Positions 43,872 through 52,817 of a DNA stretch of 64,000 nucleotides are shown here, one piece after another. The notes below the pieces were generated by a model. It did no database searches. It saw nothing but the letters and a program-made list of their open reading frames with translations, and was not told where the DNA came from. Made by a program: the position numbers and the translations under genes. Location of the stretch: contig NZ_JADPVH010000010.1 in assembly GCF_026932795.1 (NCBI RefSeq), positions 1-64,000 on the forward strand, in the 5' to 3' direction. Positions within the stretch are counted from its first letter, which is position 1, and every line of letters starts with the position of its first letter. The stretch comes from Paenarthrobacter sp. Z7-10. GTDB lineage: Bacteria; Actinomycetota; Actinomycetes; Actinomycetales; Micrococcaceae.

Positions 43872-44660
43872 CTAGGGCGTGACCAGGGTTCCGAGCTTGT
43901 CCCCCCGGATGGCCCGGGCAACGTTGCCCTCCCCCTCCATGCCGAAGACCAGCATGGTGACGTTGTTGTCCTTGCACAGGCTGAAGGCGGTTTGATCAAT
44001 CACCCGGATATCGCGCTGCATGGCGTCGCCGTAGGTCAGCGTGTCCAGCTTGTGCGCGTTCGGGTCCTTTTTTGGGTCGGCGGTGTAAACGCCGTCGACG
44101 CCGTTTTTCGCCATCAGCACGATGTCTGCGTGCACTTCCAGCGCGCGTTGGGCAGCAACGGTGTCGGTGGAGAAATAGGGCAGCCCGGCGCCGGCTCCAA
44201 AGATTACCACGCGGCCCTTTTCGAGGTGGCGAATGGCACGCCGCGGAATGTAGGCCTCGGCGATCTGACCCATCGTGATCGCACTCTGCACGCGGGTATC
44301 AACGCCTGCCTGCTCGAGGAAGTCCTGCAATGCGAGGCAGTTCATCACGGTCCCGAGCATGCCCATGTAGTCCGCGCGGGAGCGGTCCATCCCGCTTTGG
44401 GACAGTTCGGCGCCGCGAAAGAAGTTGCCGCCTCCGACGACGATCGCCACCTCCACCGTGCCCTTGGTGCTGGCGATTTGCTCGGCGATGTCCCGAACGG
44501 TGTCCAGGTCGACGCCGACGTTGCCGCCGCCAAAGACCTCGCCGGAGAGTTTAAGCAGCACACGCCGGCGGGGCGTGCGAGGTTCCTGATTCGGCTGCGC
44601 CAGGGCCGCGGTTGCGACACGGTCCGGGACTTCACCGGAAATTAGATTGTCGATGCTCAT
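43872..44660 (-). CDS. pyrH: uridylate kinase
   Basis: A 262-residue UMP kinase of the amino acid kinase fold: [14 protein letters not shown] (ATP loop), [53 protein letters not shown]. Makes UDP for pyrimidine nucleotides. ATG 44660 has GGGAAGG upstream; the open frame to 44780 is not used because it contains the tsf terminator. The N-terminal 35 residues are a non-family leader. Downstream of tsf in the usual rpsB-tsf-pyrH-frr order, but behind a terminator, so partly independent. Confidence 0.95.
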   Translation of the reverse strand: MSIDNLISGEVPDRVATAALAQPNQEPRTPRRRVLLKLSGEVFGGGNVGVDLDTVRDIAEQIASTKGTVEVAIVVGGGNFFRGAELSQSGMDRSRADYMGMLGTVMNCLALQDFLEQAGVDTRVQSAITMGQIAEAYIPRRAIRHLEKGRVVIFGAGAGLPYFSTDTVAAQRALEVHADIVLMAKNGVDGVYTADPKKDPNAHKLDTLTYGDAMQRDIRVIDQTAFSLCKDNNVTMLVFGMEGEGNVARAIRGDKLGTLVTP

Positions 44661-44751
44661 GTGGCCTTCCCGTTGGCGCAATGGCCGTCGAACCGAATGG
44701 AAATACTGTCTGTGGAAATGGGGATCTTTCCGGTCTCCAGCAGCAGGAACA

Positions 44752-44784
44752 GAAAAAGGGGTGGTCACCGCGGTGACCACCCCT
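44752..44784 (-). terminator. Rho-independent terminator after tsf
   Basis: On the minus strand: AGGGGTGGTCACCG directly followed by its complement CGGTGACCACCCC, then TTTTTC. A perfect 13-14-bp stem and U-run, about 75 bp after the tsf stop. The clearest intrinsic terminator in the window; separates rpsB-tsf from pyrH-frr-cdsA. Confidence 0.9.
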
Positions 44785-44860
44785 CAAACACTACCTGCTG
44801 CGGTATTCATCGCGCACGGTTCTGTCCGGACGCAGCCGGACATCACGGCGGCAGGTGTTG

Positions 44861-45697
44861 CTAGGCTCCTACCCGGAAGCGGGCGAACGCACTCGCCTTG
44901 ACTCCGGCTTCGTCCAGCACCTGCGCCACGGACTTTTTGGCGTCCTTGGCGAACGCCTGGTCAACCAGCACGCCCTCCTTGAAGAACCCGGTCAGCCGGC
45001 CTTCCACGATTTTCGTCAACGCGGCTTCGGGCTTGCCCTCGGCGCGCGCGGTCTCGTCCGCGATCCGTCGTTCGTTCTCGACCAGCTCGGCGGGAACGTC
45101 GTCCCGGCTGAGGTAGGTAGGAGCAAACGCGGCAATGTGAACAGCGATGTCGTGAGCGGCGGTGGAGGCAGAATCACCCTCGCCGTCGACGGCGAACAGC
45201 ACGCCGACCTGCGCGGGGAGGTCCTTGGACGTCTTGTGCAGGTAGGCATCGACGGTTTTTCCCTCGACGCGTGCGATGCGGCGGACGGCCACCTTTTCAC
45301 CCAACAGGGCGCCTGCTTCGATCACGAGCTCGGAAAGAGGCTTGCCGTCCACGGTGTGGGCCAACAGGGCGTCAACGTCGCTGGCCTTGGATTCAACAGC
45401 GGCCGCCAGGACTTTGTTGGAGAATTCAATGAACGGGGCAGCTTTGGCCACGAAGTCGGTCTCGCAATTAACCTCCACCAGAACGCCTGCGCCGTCTTTG
45501 ACGGCCGCCGCGACCAAGCCCTCGGCTGTGGAACGGCCTTCACGCTTCGTGGCGCCCTTCAGCCCCTTGATGCGGATGAACTCCAGCGCCTTCTCGGCGT
45601 CGCCGTCGGCCTCGTCGAGAGCCTTCTTGACGTCCATCATGCCAGCGCCAGTGCGCTCGCGCAGAGCCTTAATATCAGCGGCGGTGTAGTTCGCCAT
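44861..45697 (-). CDS. tsf: elongation factor Ts
   Basis: A 278-residue nucleotide exchange factor for EF-Tu. Clear motifs: LRERTGAGMMDVKKALDEADGD, AEGLVAAAVKDGAGVLVEVNCETDFVAK, and the dimerisation domain with HIAAFAPTYLSRDDVP. Length fits actinobacterial EF-Ts. It follows rpsB by about 120 bp that hold a strong hairpin, and is followed by an intrinsic terminator. Confidence 0.97.
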   Translation of the reverse strand: MANYTAADIKALRERTGAGMMDVKKALDEADGDAEKALEFIRIKGLKGATKREGRSTAEGLVAAAVKDGAGVLVEVNCETDFVAKAAPFIEFSNKVLAAAVESKASDVDALLAHTVDGKPLSELVIEAGALLGEKVAVRRIARVEGKTVDAYLHKTSKDLPAQVGVLFAVDGEGDSASTAAHDIAVHIAAFAPTYLSRDDVPAELVENERRIADETARAEGKPEAALTKIVEGRLTGFFKEGVLVDQAFAKDAKKSVAQVLDEAGVKASAFARFRVGA

Positions 45698-45740
45698 ATG
45701 AACCCCTCAGTTTTAGATTGTGAAGTTGTGGGTGAAGTGA

Positions 45741-45779
45741 CCGGCAGGACGGAGCGGGATCCGCCACCGTCCTGCCGGC
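45741..45779 (-). terminator. hairpin between rpsB and tsf
   Basis: CCGGCAGGACGG, 14 bases, CCGTCCTGCCGG: a perfect 12-bp stem in the intergenic gap. No U-run. It could lower read-through from rpsB to tsf or protect the rpsB end; which one is not decided by sequence. Confidence 0.5.
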
Positions 45780-45815
45780 ATCCATGTTCCCGGGCAGGCC
45801 AGGGAACGGAAGGTC

Positions 45816-46760
45816 TTACTTCTCGTTGACGCCCTCAGCGGCCGGCGCCTCGACAGCTGCGGTTTCATCAGCAGCGGGCGCAGCCGAAGTTTCCTCAGGG
45901 GCAGGCGCGGCCGGAGCCTCGTCAGCGGCAGGCGCAGCCGGAGTTTCCTCAGCAGCAGGCGCGGTCGGAGCTTCCTCAGCGGTTGCACTCTCGGCAGGAG
46001 TCTCGAGCAGTTCGCGCTCCCACTCAGCCAGCGGCTCAGCCGGGGCTTCTTCGTTTCCGCTTGCCTTATTGTTGCGGGCGATCAAACCTTCAGCAACAGC
46101 GTCGGCGATGACCCGGGTCAGCAGGTTCACAGAACGAATCGCATCATCGTTGCCCGGAATCGGGAAATCGACCTGGTCCGGATCGCAGTTGGTGTCCAGG
46201 ATGGCAACGACTGGAATGTTCAGCTTCTTGGCCTCGTCGATGGCGAGGTGTTCCTTCGGGGTGTCAACAATCCAGACCACGGACGGAGCCTTAGTCAGGT
46301 TGCGGATGCCGCCGAGGTTGGTGGTGAGCTTCGTCAGTTCACGTCGCAGAAGCAGCAGTTCCTTCTTCGTGTGACCGGAGGAGGCAACGTCGTCGAAGTC
46401 GATTTCTTCGAGTTCCTTCATCCGCTGGATACGCTTGGACACCGTCTGGAAGTTCGTGAGCATTCCACCCAACCAGCGCTGGTTCACATAAGGCTGGCCA
46501 ACGCGGGTGGCCTGCTCGGCGATGGCGCCCTGAGCCTGCTTCTTGGTTCCAACGAAGAGGACCGTGCCGCCATGGGCAACGGTGGCCTTAACGAACTCGT
46601 AGGCGCGGTCAATGTAGGACAACGACTGCTGGAGGTCGATGATGTAGTTGCCGTTGCGTTCCGTGAAGATGAATCGCTTCATCTTCGGATTCCAACGACG
46701 GGTCTGGTGTCCGAAATGGACGCCATTGTCAAGCAATTGGCGCATGGTGACGACGGGCAT
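45816..46760 (-). CDS. rpsB: 30S ribosomal protein S2 with long acidic tail
   Basis: A 314-residue S2. The core to about residue 235 is canonical ([51 protein letters not shown]). It is followed by about 75 residues of Glu/Ala/Pro/Thr with an irregular repeat of the type [16 protein letters not shown]. Such tails are common in this phylum and likely disordered; their function is not known to me. ATG with AAGGAGCG upstream. First gene of the rpsB-tsf unit. Confidence 0.96.
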   Translation of the reverse strand: MPVVTMRQLLDNGVHFGHQTRRWNPKMKRFIFTERNGNYIIDLQQSLSYIDRAYEFVKATVAHGGTVLFVGTKKQAQGAIAEQATRVGQPYVNQRWLGGMLTNFQTVSKRIQRMKELEEIDFDDVASSGHTKKELLLLRRELTKLTTNLGGIRNLTKAPSVVWIVDTPKEHLAIDEAKKLNIPVVAILDTNCDPDQVDFPIPGNDDAIRSVNLLTRVIADAVAEGLIARNNKASGNEEAPAEPLAEWERELLETPAESATAEEAPTAPAAEETPAAPAADEAPAAPAPEETSAAPAADETAAVEAPAAEGVNEK

Positions 46761-47232
46761 GCCGGCGCTCCTTCTGTATTCAACGGTTATTAGCCTTTGG
46801 CCCCGGCAGATGATTCAGCGGGGATATGCTCCTGGTGCCCCTTGAGCCCCTCACCCGCGGAGTCTGAGAAGAAGACTTCCAACGGACCGAAAGAGGCACA
46901 ATCCACCGTCATCCGATAACTCGGCTGCCATGGGCTGGGCACGCGTAGTCAGTCTGCACATGGCAGACCGCTCTTCCTATGCTACTACAACGGTGACCGG
47001 GGCTGCGGCACTGCGCGGATCGGACGCCCGGCGTCCATTTGAGACCCGCGATCCGATACCGGATCGGCGGCTGAGTCCTCCTGCACAGCCCTAGGGCGCG
47101 CCTTCGCCGGCCACATTGCGCGTCCGTTCGCTTCCGCTCATCGCCGGACCACGGCAGGCTCATGGCATGGCACTTCACCGAACGGCACGACGGCGGCAGT
47201 TGGCTCAGCCGCAGATCGAAGCCAGGAGCAGC
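46761..47232. other. gap between rpsB and the M23 peptidase gene
   Basis: About 470 bp between divergent genes. It must contain the rpsB promoter and leader, but no clear promoter pair was recognised. A GTCTGC/GCAGAC mini-hairpin lies around 46953-46970. The frames here show no protein likeness. ATG 47167 could extend the M23 protein by 43 residues, but that stretch is basic and repeat-derived. Confidence 0.5.
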
Positions 47233-47294
47233 GTCAGGAGCGGAGTTCGGAGAGGAGTTCGGCGCGGTGTCAGGAGCGGAGTTCGGCGCGGTGC
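47233..47294. repeat. 36-bp imperfect repeat before the M23 peptidase start
   Basis: GTCAGGAGCGGAGTTCGG occurs at 47233 and 47269 (36-bp offset), with shorter GGAGTTCGG echoes between. If translated it gives a VRRG/VRSG repeat. It lies directly upstream of the most likely start of the peptidase gene. Confidence 0.7.
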
Positions 47295-47295
47295 G

Positions 47296-47811
47296 ATGAT
47301 GCTGCGGTACGCCGTTATTGCGGTGCTGACGGTGCCGGCAATGCTGGCTGCCGGTTCCGGCTCCACGGCGGCGCAGCCAGTTCCCACATCACGGTCTGAC
47401 TGGCTGTGGCCGCTGTCCCCGCGTCCTGTCCTGATCCGCGGGTTCGAGCCGCCGCCTCAACCATGGATGAGCGGTCACCGGGGCGTTGACCTGCTGGCCG
47501 CGGCAGGAGCACACATTCGTGCCCCTGCTGCCGGCCACATAGTTTTTGCCGGATGGGTGGTGGACCGCCCCGTGCTGACAATAGCGCAGGCAGGCGGCAT
47601 ACTAAGCAGTTTCGAACCTGTTACCAGCTCGCTGACCGTCGGTACGCCTGTGACAGCGGGCCAACTATTGGGGACCGTGGTTTTGAACCGGCACTGTCCA
47701 CCCTCCAGCTGCCTGCATTGGGGCGTCCGCCGTTTGGGTCTTTACGTCGACCCGCTCCGATTCATCCTGGATCGGAGGCCATCAATCCTCCTGCCGCTGG
47801 TTTCACCTTAG
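47296..47811 (+). CDS. M23-family peptidase, secreted
   Basis: A 171-residue protein. A signal-peptide-like start (LRYAVIAVLTVPAMLAAGSGSTAAQ) is followed by an M23 domain: HRGVDL (zinc-binding His/Asp), IRAPAAGHIVFAGWV, GTPVTAGQLLGTV and the distal LHWGVRR. Such enzymes cut or bind peptidoglycan outside the cell. The domain is short and lacks part of the usual core, so it may be a weak or non-catalytic member. Start 47296 is chosen for the signal peptide; the frame is open from 47116, with ATG 47167 possible. Confidence 0.78.
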   Translation: MMLRYAVIAVLTVPAMLAAGSGSTAAQPVPTSRSDWLWPLSPRPVLIRGFEPPPQPWMSGHRGVDLLAAAGAHIRAPAAGHIVFAGWVVDRPVLTIAQAGGILSSFEPVTSSLTVGTPVTAGQLLGTVVLNRHCPPSSCLHWGVRRLGLYVDPLRFILDRRPSILLPLVSP

Positions 47812-47849
47812 CCGCCGGGCTGGACGGCGGTTATCTGGCCGGGGCCCAC

Positions 47850-49040
47850 TCAGACGATGGCCGAGACTCCCGTAATGGCCCTACCCGTGACGAGCGTATT
47901 GATTTCGTAGGTCCCCTCGTAGGAGTAGATGGCCTCCGCGTCCGAAAAAATCTTGGCCATCTCATAGTCTGTGACAATTCCATTGCCGCCCAGAATACTG
48001 CGGCCCAGGGCGACGCTTTCACGCATCCGGGTGGTGCTGAACGCCTTCCCCAAAGCGGACTGTTCATCTTTGGCCACTCCGGCGTCCTCCAGCTGCGCGA
48101 GTCGGACCATCATGCCCATCGACGAGACTGCATTGCCCAAGATCTGAACCAACTGCTCCTGGACCAGCTGGAAGGACGCGAGCGGGCGTCCGAACTGATG
48201 GCGCTCCACGGCGTAGCGCCGGGCCACGTCGAAGGCGGCCAACTGTTGACCAACGGCCTGCCAACCAACTCCAAGCCGCGTCACTTTCAGGACCTTATTG
48301 GTGTCACGGAAGCTGTTGGCGCCAGCAAGTTTGAATTCTTCGGGAACCACCACATTGGTCAGCGTGATGTCCGCATTCTGCACAGTGCGCAGCGATATCT
48401 TGTTCTCAATCTTGCTGGCGCTGTAGCCCTCAGTCTTCGTGTCAACGAGAAATGCCTTGACCTGGTCGTCGGCTACATCGCGGGCATAAATCAGGACCCA
48501 GTCGGAGAAGGTGGCATTGCCGATCCAACGTTTCGCACCATTGAGGATCCAGTTCCCACCCTCGCGCCGCGCCGTTGTCCTGGTGCCGCCGGCCACATCG
48601 GAGCCTCCCAGCGGTTCAGTCAGGCCGAAGGCGCCGATTTTCCGCATCGCGTAGATGTCTGGCAGCCATGCCGCCTTCTGCTCCTCGGAGGCGAGAAGCT
48701 CTATGGAGCCCGTGAACAGCCCATCGTGGACGCCCATGAAGGTCGCAATGGAGGTGTCCGCTCTGGTGAACTCGGCATGCATTATTCCGGCAAAAAGATT
48801 CGAGTGACCCTGACGGCGCACCGGCGAGATGATGTCCAGCTCGGCAAGTTTCGGAATGAGGTCCATCGGGAATTCCGCGCGGTTCCAGTAATCCACCGCG
48901 ATGGGCCTGACCTCTTTTGCCAGCCAGTCGCGAACCTCTCGCAGCCGCTCACGCTCCGGTCCTGAGAGCAACTGCTCAAATCCGTAGAAATCACCGTCGG
49001 CATAGGGCAGGTTGTTGAGGTCGATTGCCGCCTTGGGCAT
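47850..49040 (-). CDS. acyl-CoA dehydrogenase, glutaryl-CoA-dehydrogenase-like
   Basis: A 396-residue flavoprotein. FGLTEPLGGSDVAGGTRTTA and WILNGAKRWIGNATFSD are the FAD and substrate segments; the catalytic base is E375 in AIYSYEGTYEIN, the pattern of the glutaryl-CoA branch of the family. It would oxidise and perhaps decarboxylate a dicarboxylic acyl-CoA, as in lysine or tryptophan breakdown, but no pathway partners are adjacent. A 16-bp palindrome lies 62 bp upstream of its start, suggesting local repression. Confidence 0.87.
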   Translation of the reverse strand: MPKAAIDLNNLPYADGDFYGFEQLLSGPERERLREVRDWLAKEVRPIAVDYWNRAEFPMDLIPKLAELDIISPVRRQGHSNLFAGIMHAEFTRADTSIATFMGVHDGLFTGSIELLASEEQKAAWLPDIYAMRKIGAFGLTEPLGGSDVAGGTRTTARREGGNWILNGAKRWIGNATFSDWVLIYARDVADDQVKAFLVDTKTEGYSASKIENKISLRTVQNADITLTNVVVPEEFKLAGANSFRDTNKVLKVTRLGVGWQAVGQQLAAFDVARRYAVERHQFGRPLASFQLVQEQLVQILGNAVSSMGMMVRLAQLEDAGVAKDEQSALGKAFSTTRMRESVALGRSILGGNGIVTDYEMAKIFSDAEAIYSYEGTYEINTLVTGRAITGVSAIV

Positions 49041-49101
49041 ATGGTTCCTTTGCTCGTTCCGGGATTCAGTTCACGGGCGGCTCCCCGAGCAGCGCCCACT
49101 A

Positions 49102-49117
49102 GTTACTCGTGAGTAAC
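49102..49117. promoter_or_regulatory. palindrome upstream of the glutaryl-CoA-dehydrogenase-like gene
   Basis: GTTACTCGTGAGTAAC, seven-base arms with a two-base centre, 62 bp before the start on the minus strand. Shape and size fit a TetR- or GntR-type operator. It shares only a loose ACT/AGT theme with the palindrome at 34729, so the same regulator cannot be claimed. Confidence 0.55.
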
Positions 49118-49232
49118 ATATCGTATTTGCCTCCTGCAGGCAATGAGCTGTCCTTCTGGCTTACTTCCCCGGTCTGCGGGGCCAAATCCCCGCTGGCCAG
49201 GACACAGCTGTTGGCTCGGCCACACGGCCAGG

Positions 49233-51293
49233 CTATGGCGTACCTCCGGTTCCGGAGGACGTGCGCACCGTTGGCTGCGCACCGGCACAGGACGAGAGCT
49301 TGTAGAGCTTGGCGTGACCCACCTGCGCCACCAGCGAGAACGCGCCGGAGTTGGCAGCGAGGTCAATTCCCGGAAAGGTCACAGTGGCGGACTCTTGCGC
49401 TGCAATAAAATCCGTGCCGAAATCCAGTAGATAGGTAACCCCCTTGTGCCGCGCAGCAGCACACACCGCCGGGTCGAACCCGACCATATTGAGCCCCTGG
49501 CTCAGCAGGACCAGGTCCTCGTCGTAGGCACTCATCGAACTGTAGGGGAACAGCATTGTCCGGTGCGCCAGCGACATTGCCAAGGCGGAGCCGTTATACG
49601 GATTGTTGGCAAGCACGTCATCCTCCGTGGTGTACTGATCCAACTCGCTGATCAGCGCCAACTCGTCCGAATCCAGCTGGGCCTGGGGTTCCGGCTCGGA
49701 AGGCACACGGTACGCGCCCGTCAGGGATGCCTTCATCTCGCCAAGCGTGGGGTTGAAAATGGCCAACGCCACGACGGCCACTGAGGCCACCGCAGGCGCA
49801 GCATAGCGGCGGGCGGAGCCAAAGGTCCGCGCGAAGACGTGAGCGATCCCGGGGGCGCGTTGCACCAGCCCGGTGCACAGCCAGCCCAGTCCCACCGCAG
49901 CCAGCGGAACCACCAGCAGCGGCAGCAGTGCCGCAATCCGCTCGGGGTTATCCCACCAGGGTGCCAGCAGCGAATTTGCGATCTTGTTATTGGTTCCGGC
50001 CGACAGCGCGTAGACCAGCACGGTCAATGCCAGGCTGGCAATCAACCATCGCTGCCGGTAGCGGAGCACCACAATGACCAGCCCCAGCAGCATCAGCACG
50101 GTCAGGGCCCAGGCGGGTGCATGCATGGGATCGGGGGCCTGCGTGAGATTGCTCCAGATCGCCTGCCGCACCGTCATGGACTTCGGGCTCGTCCAATGAA
50201 ACAGGCTGCGGAACTGACGGATGGAAAAGAGGATGGCCGCTGCCGTTGCGGCCGACCCAAACAGCAAGCCCAGTCGGAACAGGCCCCGGCGCGTGGAAAG
50301 GTGAAACCCACCTTGGATCCAGCGATAGGCCACGGCGATCAGCGCGGGGGTCAGGACCAAGGCGATGGAAAAAATGCTGTTGGGTTGTGCCAAGGCCGCC
50401 CCGGGCAGGAAAAGCACCAGCAGCACCAGCGTCAGGCTCTTGGATCCAACGGCGGTGCGGAATTGACGGATCAGAAGGACCACCAGGCCCAGGCCTGCGG
50501 GCACCAAGGCGTTGGCCAGCGAATTTGGATAAGCGCTGCCGTAATACAGCAGCAGATACGGGAATGCGGGAAAGACTGCGGCCAACCCGCCGGCGGCGAT
50601 GAGCGTCGCGCTCCCCCGACCGGTAAGGACGTGCACGAAGAAAATGCATCCGGCCGGCCAGAGCACGCCGGCACAGATCAGCCAGACAACATTAGTTGCC
50701 GCAGGTATGCTCACCCCGGTCAACTGGACCAGGAGCGCCACTATGGCATGCCATGCGGCCGGATAGAACGCCGTCCGTGAGTCCGGAAGAAGGAACGTGG
50801 AAATGCCAAAGGATGAAGCGTTTCCCTGCTCCAGCGCGTACTGAACGGCATTGAGGTGGAATACAGTGTCGTAGCCCTGCGTGATTTGCTCAGGATTCCC
50901 CGCCACCGAGGCCAAAACGGCAAACGTAATCAGGAATCCCAACAGCACACCGAGCCCGGTGCCCATTGATTGGCGCCACCACCAACGCCACCGCCGCGGG
51001 TATCGACGCCTCCCAACGCGTTGAACGCGCAGGACTGGAACAAGGCGCTGAAGCAGCAGAATCACGACGACGACGACGGCGGTACCCAGCGCTGCCACTC
51101 CCCATCCCCACCGCAAACCCAGAAACGGGCCGACAATGGCACTGACCGCAAGAATGGAAACGGAGATTGCAGGGGCAAGCCCCACCGCCAACCACGGACG
51201 GAGCCTGAGTGCGCCGACCACCACTGCGCCGGGAGTGGCGATGATCAGCAACGCTGCCAGCATGGCCGGTATGGCTGCAAGCCAGGATGTCAC
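49233..51293 (-). CDS. large polytopic membrane protein (DUF6541-like)
   Basis: A 686-residue protein with about 13-15 hydrophobic segments and a soluble C-terminal region of about 160 residues (from PSEPEPQAQLDSDELALISE). Layout and motifs such as YDTVFHLNAVQYALEQG and DSRTAFYPAAWHAIVALL fit DUF6541 proteins and GT-C-type glycosyltransferases, with D and H in the first long loop. A role in cell-surface glycan transfer is therefore possible but unproven. GTG 51293 has AAGGG five bases upstream; the frame opens at 51332. A GT4 gene lies just upstream, beyond a tRNA. Confidence 0.75.
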   Translation of the reverse strand: MTSWLAAIPAMLAALLIIATPGAVVVGALRLRPWLAVGLAPAISVSILAVSAIVGPFLGLRWGWGVAALGTAVVVVVILLLQRLVPVLRVQRVGRRRYPRRWRWWWRQSMGTGLGVLLGFLITFAVLASVAGNPEQITQGYDTVFHLNAVQYALEQGNASSFGISTFLLPDSRTAFYPAAWHAIVALLVQLTGVSIPAATNVVWLICAGVLWPAGCIFFVHVLTGRGSATLIAAGGLAAVFPAFPYLLLYYGSAYPNSLANALVPAGLGLVVLLIRQFRTAVGSKSLTLVLLVLFLPGAALAQPNSIFSIALVLTPALIAVAYRWIQGGFHLSTRRGLFRLGLLFGSAATAAAILFSIRQFRSLFHWTSPKSMTVRQAIWSNLTQAPDPMHAPAWALTVLMLLGLVIVVLRYRQRWLIASLALTVLVYALSAGTNNKIANSLLAPWWDNPERIAALLPLLVVPLAAVGLGWLCTGLVQRAPGIAHVFARTFGSARRYAAPAVASVAVVALAIFNPTLGEMKASLTGAYRVPSEPEPQAQLDSDELALISELDQYTTEDDVLANNPYNGSALAMSLAHRTMLFPYSSMSAYDEDLVLLSQGLNMVGFDPAVCAAARHKGVTYLLDFGTDFIAAQESATVTFPGIDLAANSGAFSLVAQVGHAKLYKLSSCAGAQPTVRTSSGTGGTP

Positions 51294-51354
51294 GAAAACC
51301 CTTGCCTTGTCGTTGAAATGCGGTGCCGACAACTCAGTGTTGCGGCAAATGCCG

Positions 51355-51393
51355 AAGGTCCTGCCGCACGGTTTGACCGTCCGGCAGGACCTT
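51355..51393 (-). terminator. long hairpin after the tRNA
   Basis: On the minus strand AAGGTCCTGCCG, then a nested ACGGT/ACCGT hairpin, then CGGCAGGACCTT: a perfect 12-bp outer stem eight bases after the tRNA. No U-run. Likely transcript end or processing signal of the tRNA. Confidence 0.65.
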
Positions 51394-51400
51394 TGCCCGG

Positions 51401-51474
51401 TAGGGCTACTCGGACTTGAACCGAGGACCTTAGGATTATGAGTCCCGCGCTCTAACCAGCTGAGCTATAGCCCC
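51401..51474 (-). tRNA. tRNA with CAT anticodon (tRNA-Ile2 or elongator tRNA-Met)
   Basis: A full cloverleaf: acceptor GGGGCTA/TAGCCCT, D-arm GCTC...GAGC, anticodon loop CTCATAA (CAT), five-base variable loop, T-arm CTCGG TTCAAGT CCGAG, discriminator A followed by CC but not a full CCA. Weak points are a G-U first acceptor pair and a C-A mismatch plus a G-U pair in the anticodon stem. The CAT anticodon can be elongator Met or, after lysidine modification by TilS, Ile; the sequence features I can judge do not separate the two. Confidence 0.9.
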
Positions 51475-51512
51475 ATGCGCACGCCATTCCCGGGGAACGT
51501 GACCATGCCATC

Positions 51513-52718
51513 CTAATGGTCTTTGGGAGCAACCATGTGATCCTCGTAGCTGCCGCCACGGTACAGCGCCTCAAAAGTGTCCAACGTTCCTTCCAAGCTG
51601 TGCTTACCGACCATGGCGAAAGACGCCTGACCCATCGCCCGACGGCCGGCCTCGGACAGGTCAAGGATGGCGGTGATTTTTTCCGCCAGGTCGGTGCTGT
51701 CCATTGGCCGGAAGAGGTACCCGTTCCTGCCGTCCTGAACCAGGTGGGGCAGGGCCATGGCGTTGGCCAGTACCACCGGGGTCGAGGCGCTCATGGCCTC
51801 CAAGGTCACCAGCGACTGGAGTTCGGCCGTGCCCGGCATGCAAAAAACGTCTGCCCGAATATACGCCTTGCGCAGTTCCTCGTCACTGGCAAGGCCAAAA
51901 AACTTCACCCGGCCGTCCAGCCCGAGCCTGGCCACCTGCGCCTTGAGCGCGGCCTTGACCTCACCGCCGCCAATGATTTCCAGGTGCACATTGAGTCGGA
52001 CCGGCGTTTTGGCTACGGCGTCGATCAGCACGTCCACATGCTTTTCTTCGGCCAGCCGGCCAGCGAAGAGAACAGTCGAAAATTCGTTCGCTTTCACCGC
52101 TTCCCCGGGCCGGAGGCTGTAATCAGAGGATTCAATCCCGTTGGACAGCGGCAGGACATTGCCCAAAAACGCGTGCTCGCGCATCGCCTTGGCCGCCAAC
52201 GGCGTGGGCGTGGTGACCACATCGGCCCGTCCCATCACCTTCCCCATGTCGCGCCAGGAGACTCTGCCAATGATGTCCTTGAGCCACTGCGGGAAGGGCA
52301 GGAAGGGGTTCAGGTTTTCGGGCATGAAATGGTTCGTGGCGACGATTCGCACGCCGCGCTTCTGCGCCTCGTACACCACATGCTCCCCGATCATGTAATG
52401 GCTCTGCACATGGACCACGTCGGGTTGGACCCGGTCGAAGAGCAACGATATTTCCTTCTTGATCTCCCACGGCAGGCAGACGCGGAAATAGACGTGTGTC
52501 GGCACGGAGTGGGAATGCAGGCGATGCACCGTTCCCTCGGGAAGGAACTCCGTGTAGCTTTTTCCGTTATCACCACGGGGGGCCAGCACGTGCACATCGT
52601 GACCGCGGGCCGTCATGCCTTTGGCGAGGCGGTAACCGAACTGTGCTGCGCCATTGACCTGCGGCGCGTAGGTATCCGCGGCGATCAGGATGGTCAGGGG
52701 ACTCTGGGGCGATGTCAC
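51513..52718 (-). CDS. GT4-family glycosyltransferase
   Basis: A 401-residue GT-B enzyme: ILIAADTYAPQVNGAAQFGYRLA at the N-terminus (acceptor domain), FAGRLAEEKHVDVLIDAV, and the EX7E motif in PGTAELQSLVTLEAMSASTPVV. It uses a nucleotide-sugar to extend a lipid or polysaccharide; exact acceptor unknown, though actinobacterial members of this look are often mannosyl- or glucosyltransferases acting on lipids. It lies directly upstream of the tRNA. Confidence 0.88.
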   Translation of the reverse strand: MTSPQSPLTILIAADTYAPQVNGAAQFGYRLAKGMTARGHDVHVLAPRGDNGKSYTEFLPEGTVHRLHSHSVPTHVYFRVCLPWEIKKEISLLFDRVQPDVVHVQSHYMIGEHVVYEAQKRGVRIVATNHFMPENLNPFLPFPQWLKDIIGRVSWRDMGKVMGRADVVTTPTPLAAKAMREHAFLGNVLPLSNGIESSDYSLRPGEAVKANEFSTVLFAGRLAEEKHVDVLIDAVAKTPVRLNVHLEIIGGGEVKAALKAQVARLGLDGRVKFFGLASDEELRKAYIRADVFCMPGTAELQSLVTLEAMSASTPVVLANAMALPHLVQDGRNGYLFRPMDSTDLAEKITAILDLSEAGRRAMGQASFAMVGKHSLEGTLDTFEALYRGGSYEDHMVAPKDH

Positions 52719-52817
52719 TGAAAGTTACTCCTGGTGGCTTCTTCCGCAGCAGGCTCCCGCCTTGCCGCGCGCGCTGGGCTGTGGACTCCGGCGATGGTCC
52801 TGGCCCGATTTCCGGAC

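Noticed and set aside
43086-44645. 519-codon plus-strand frame over frr and pyrH
   Set aside because: Antisense to two conserved housekeeping genes, no domain.
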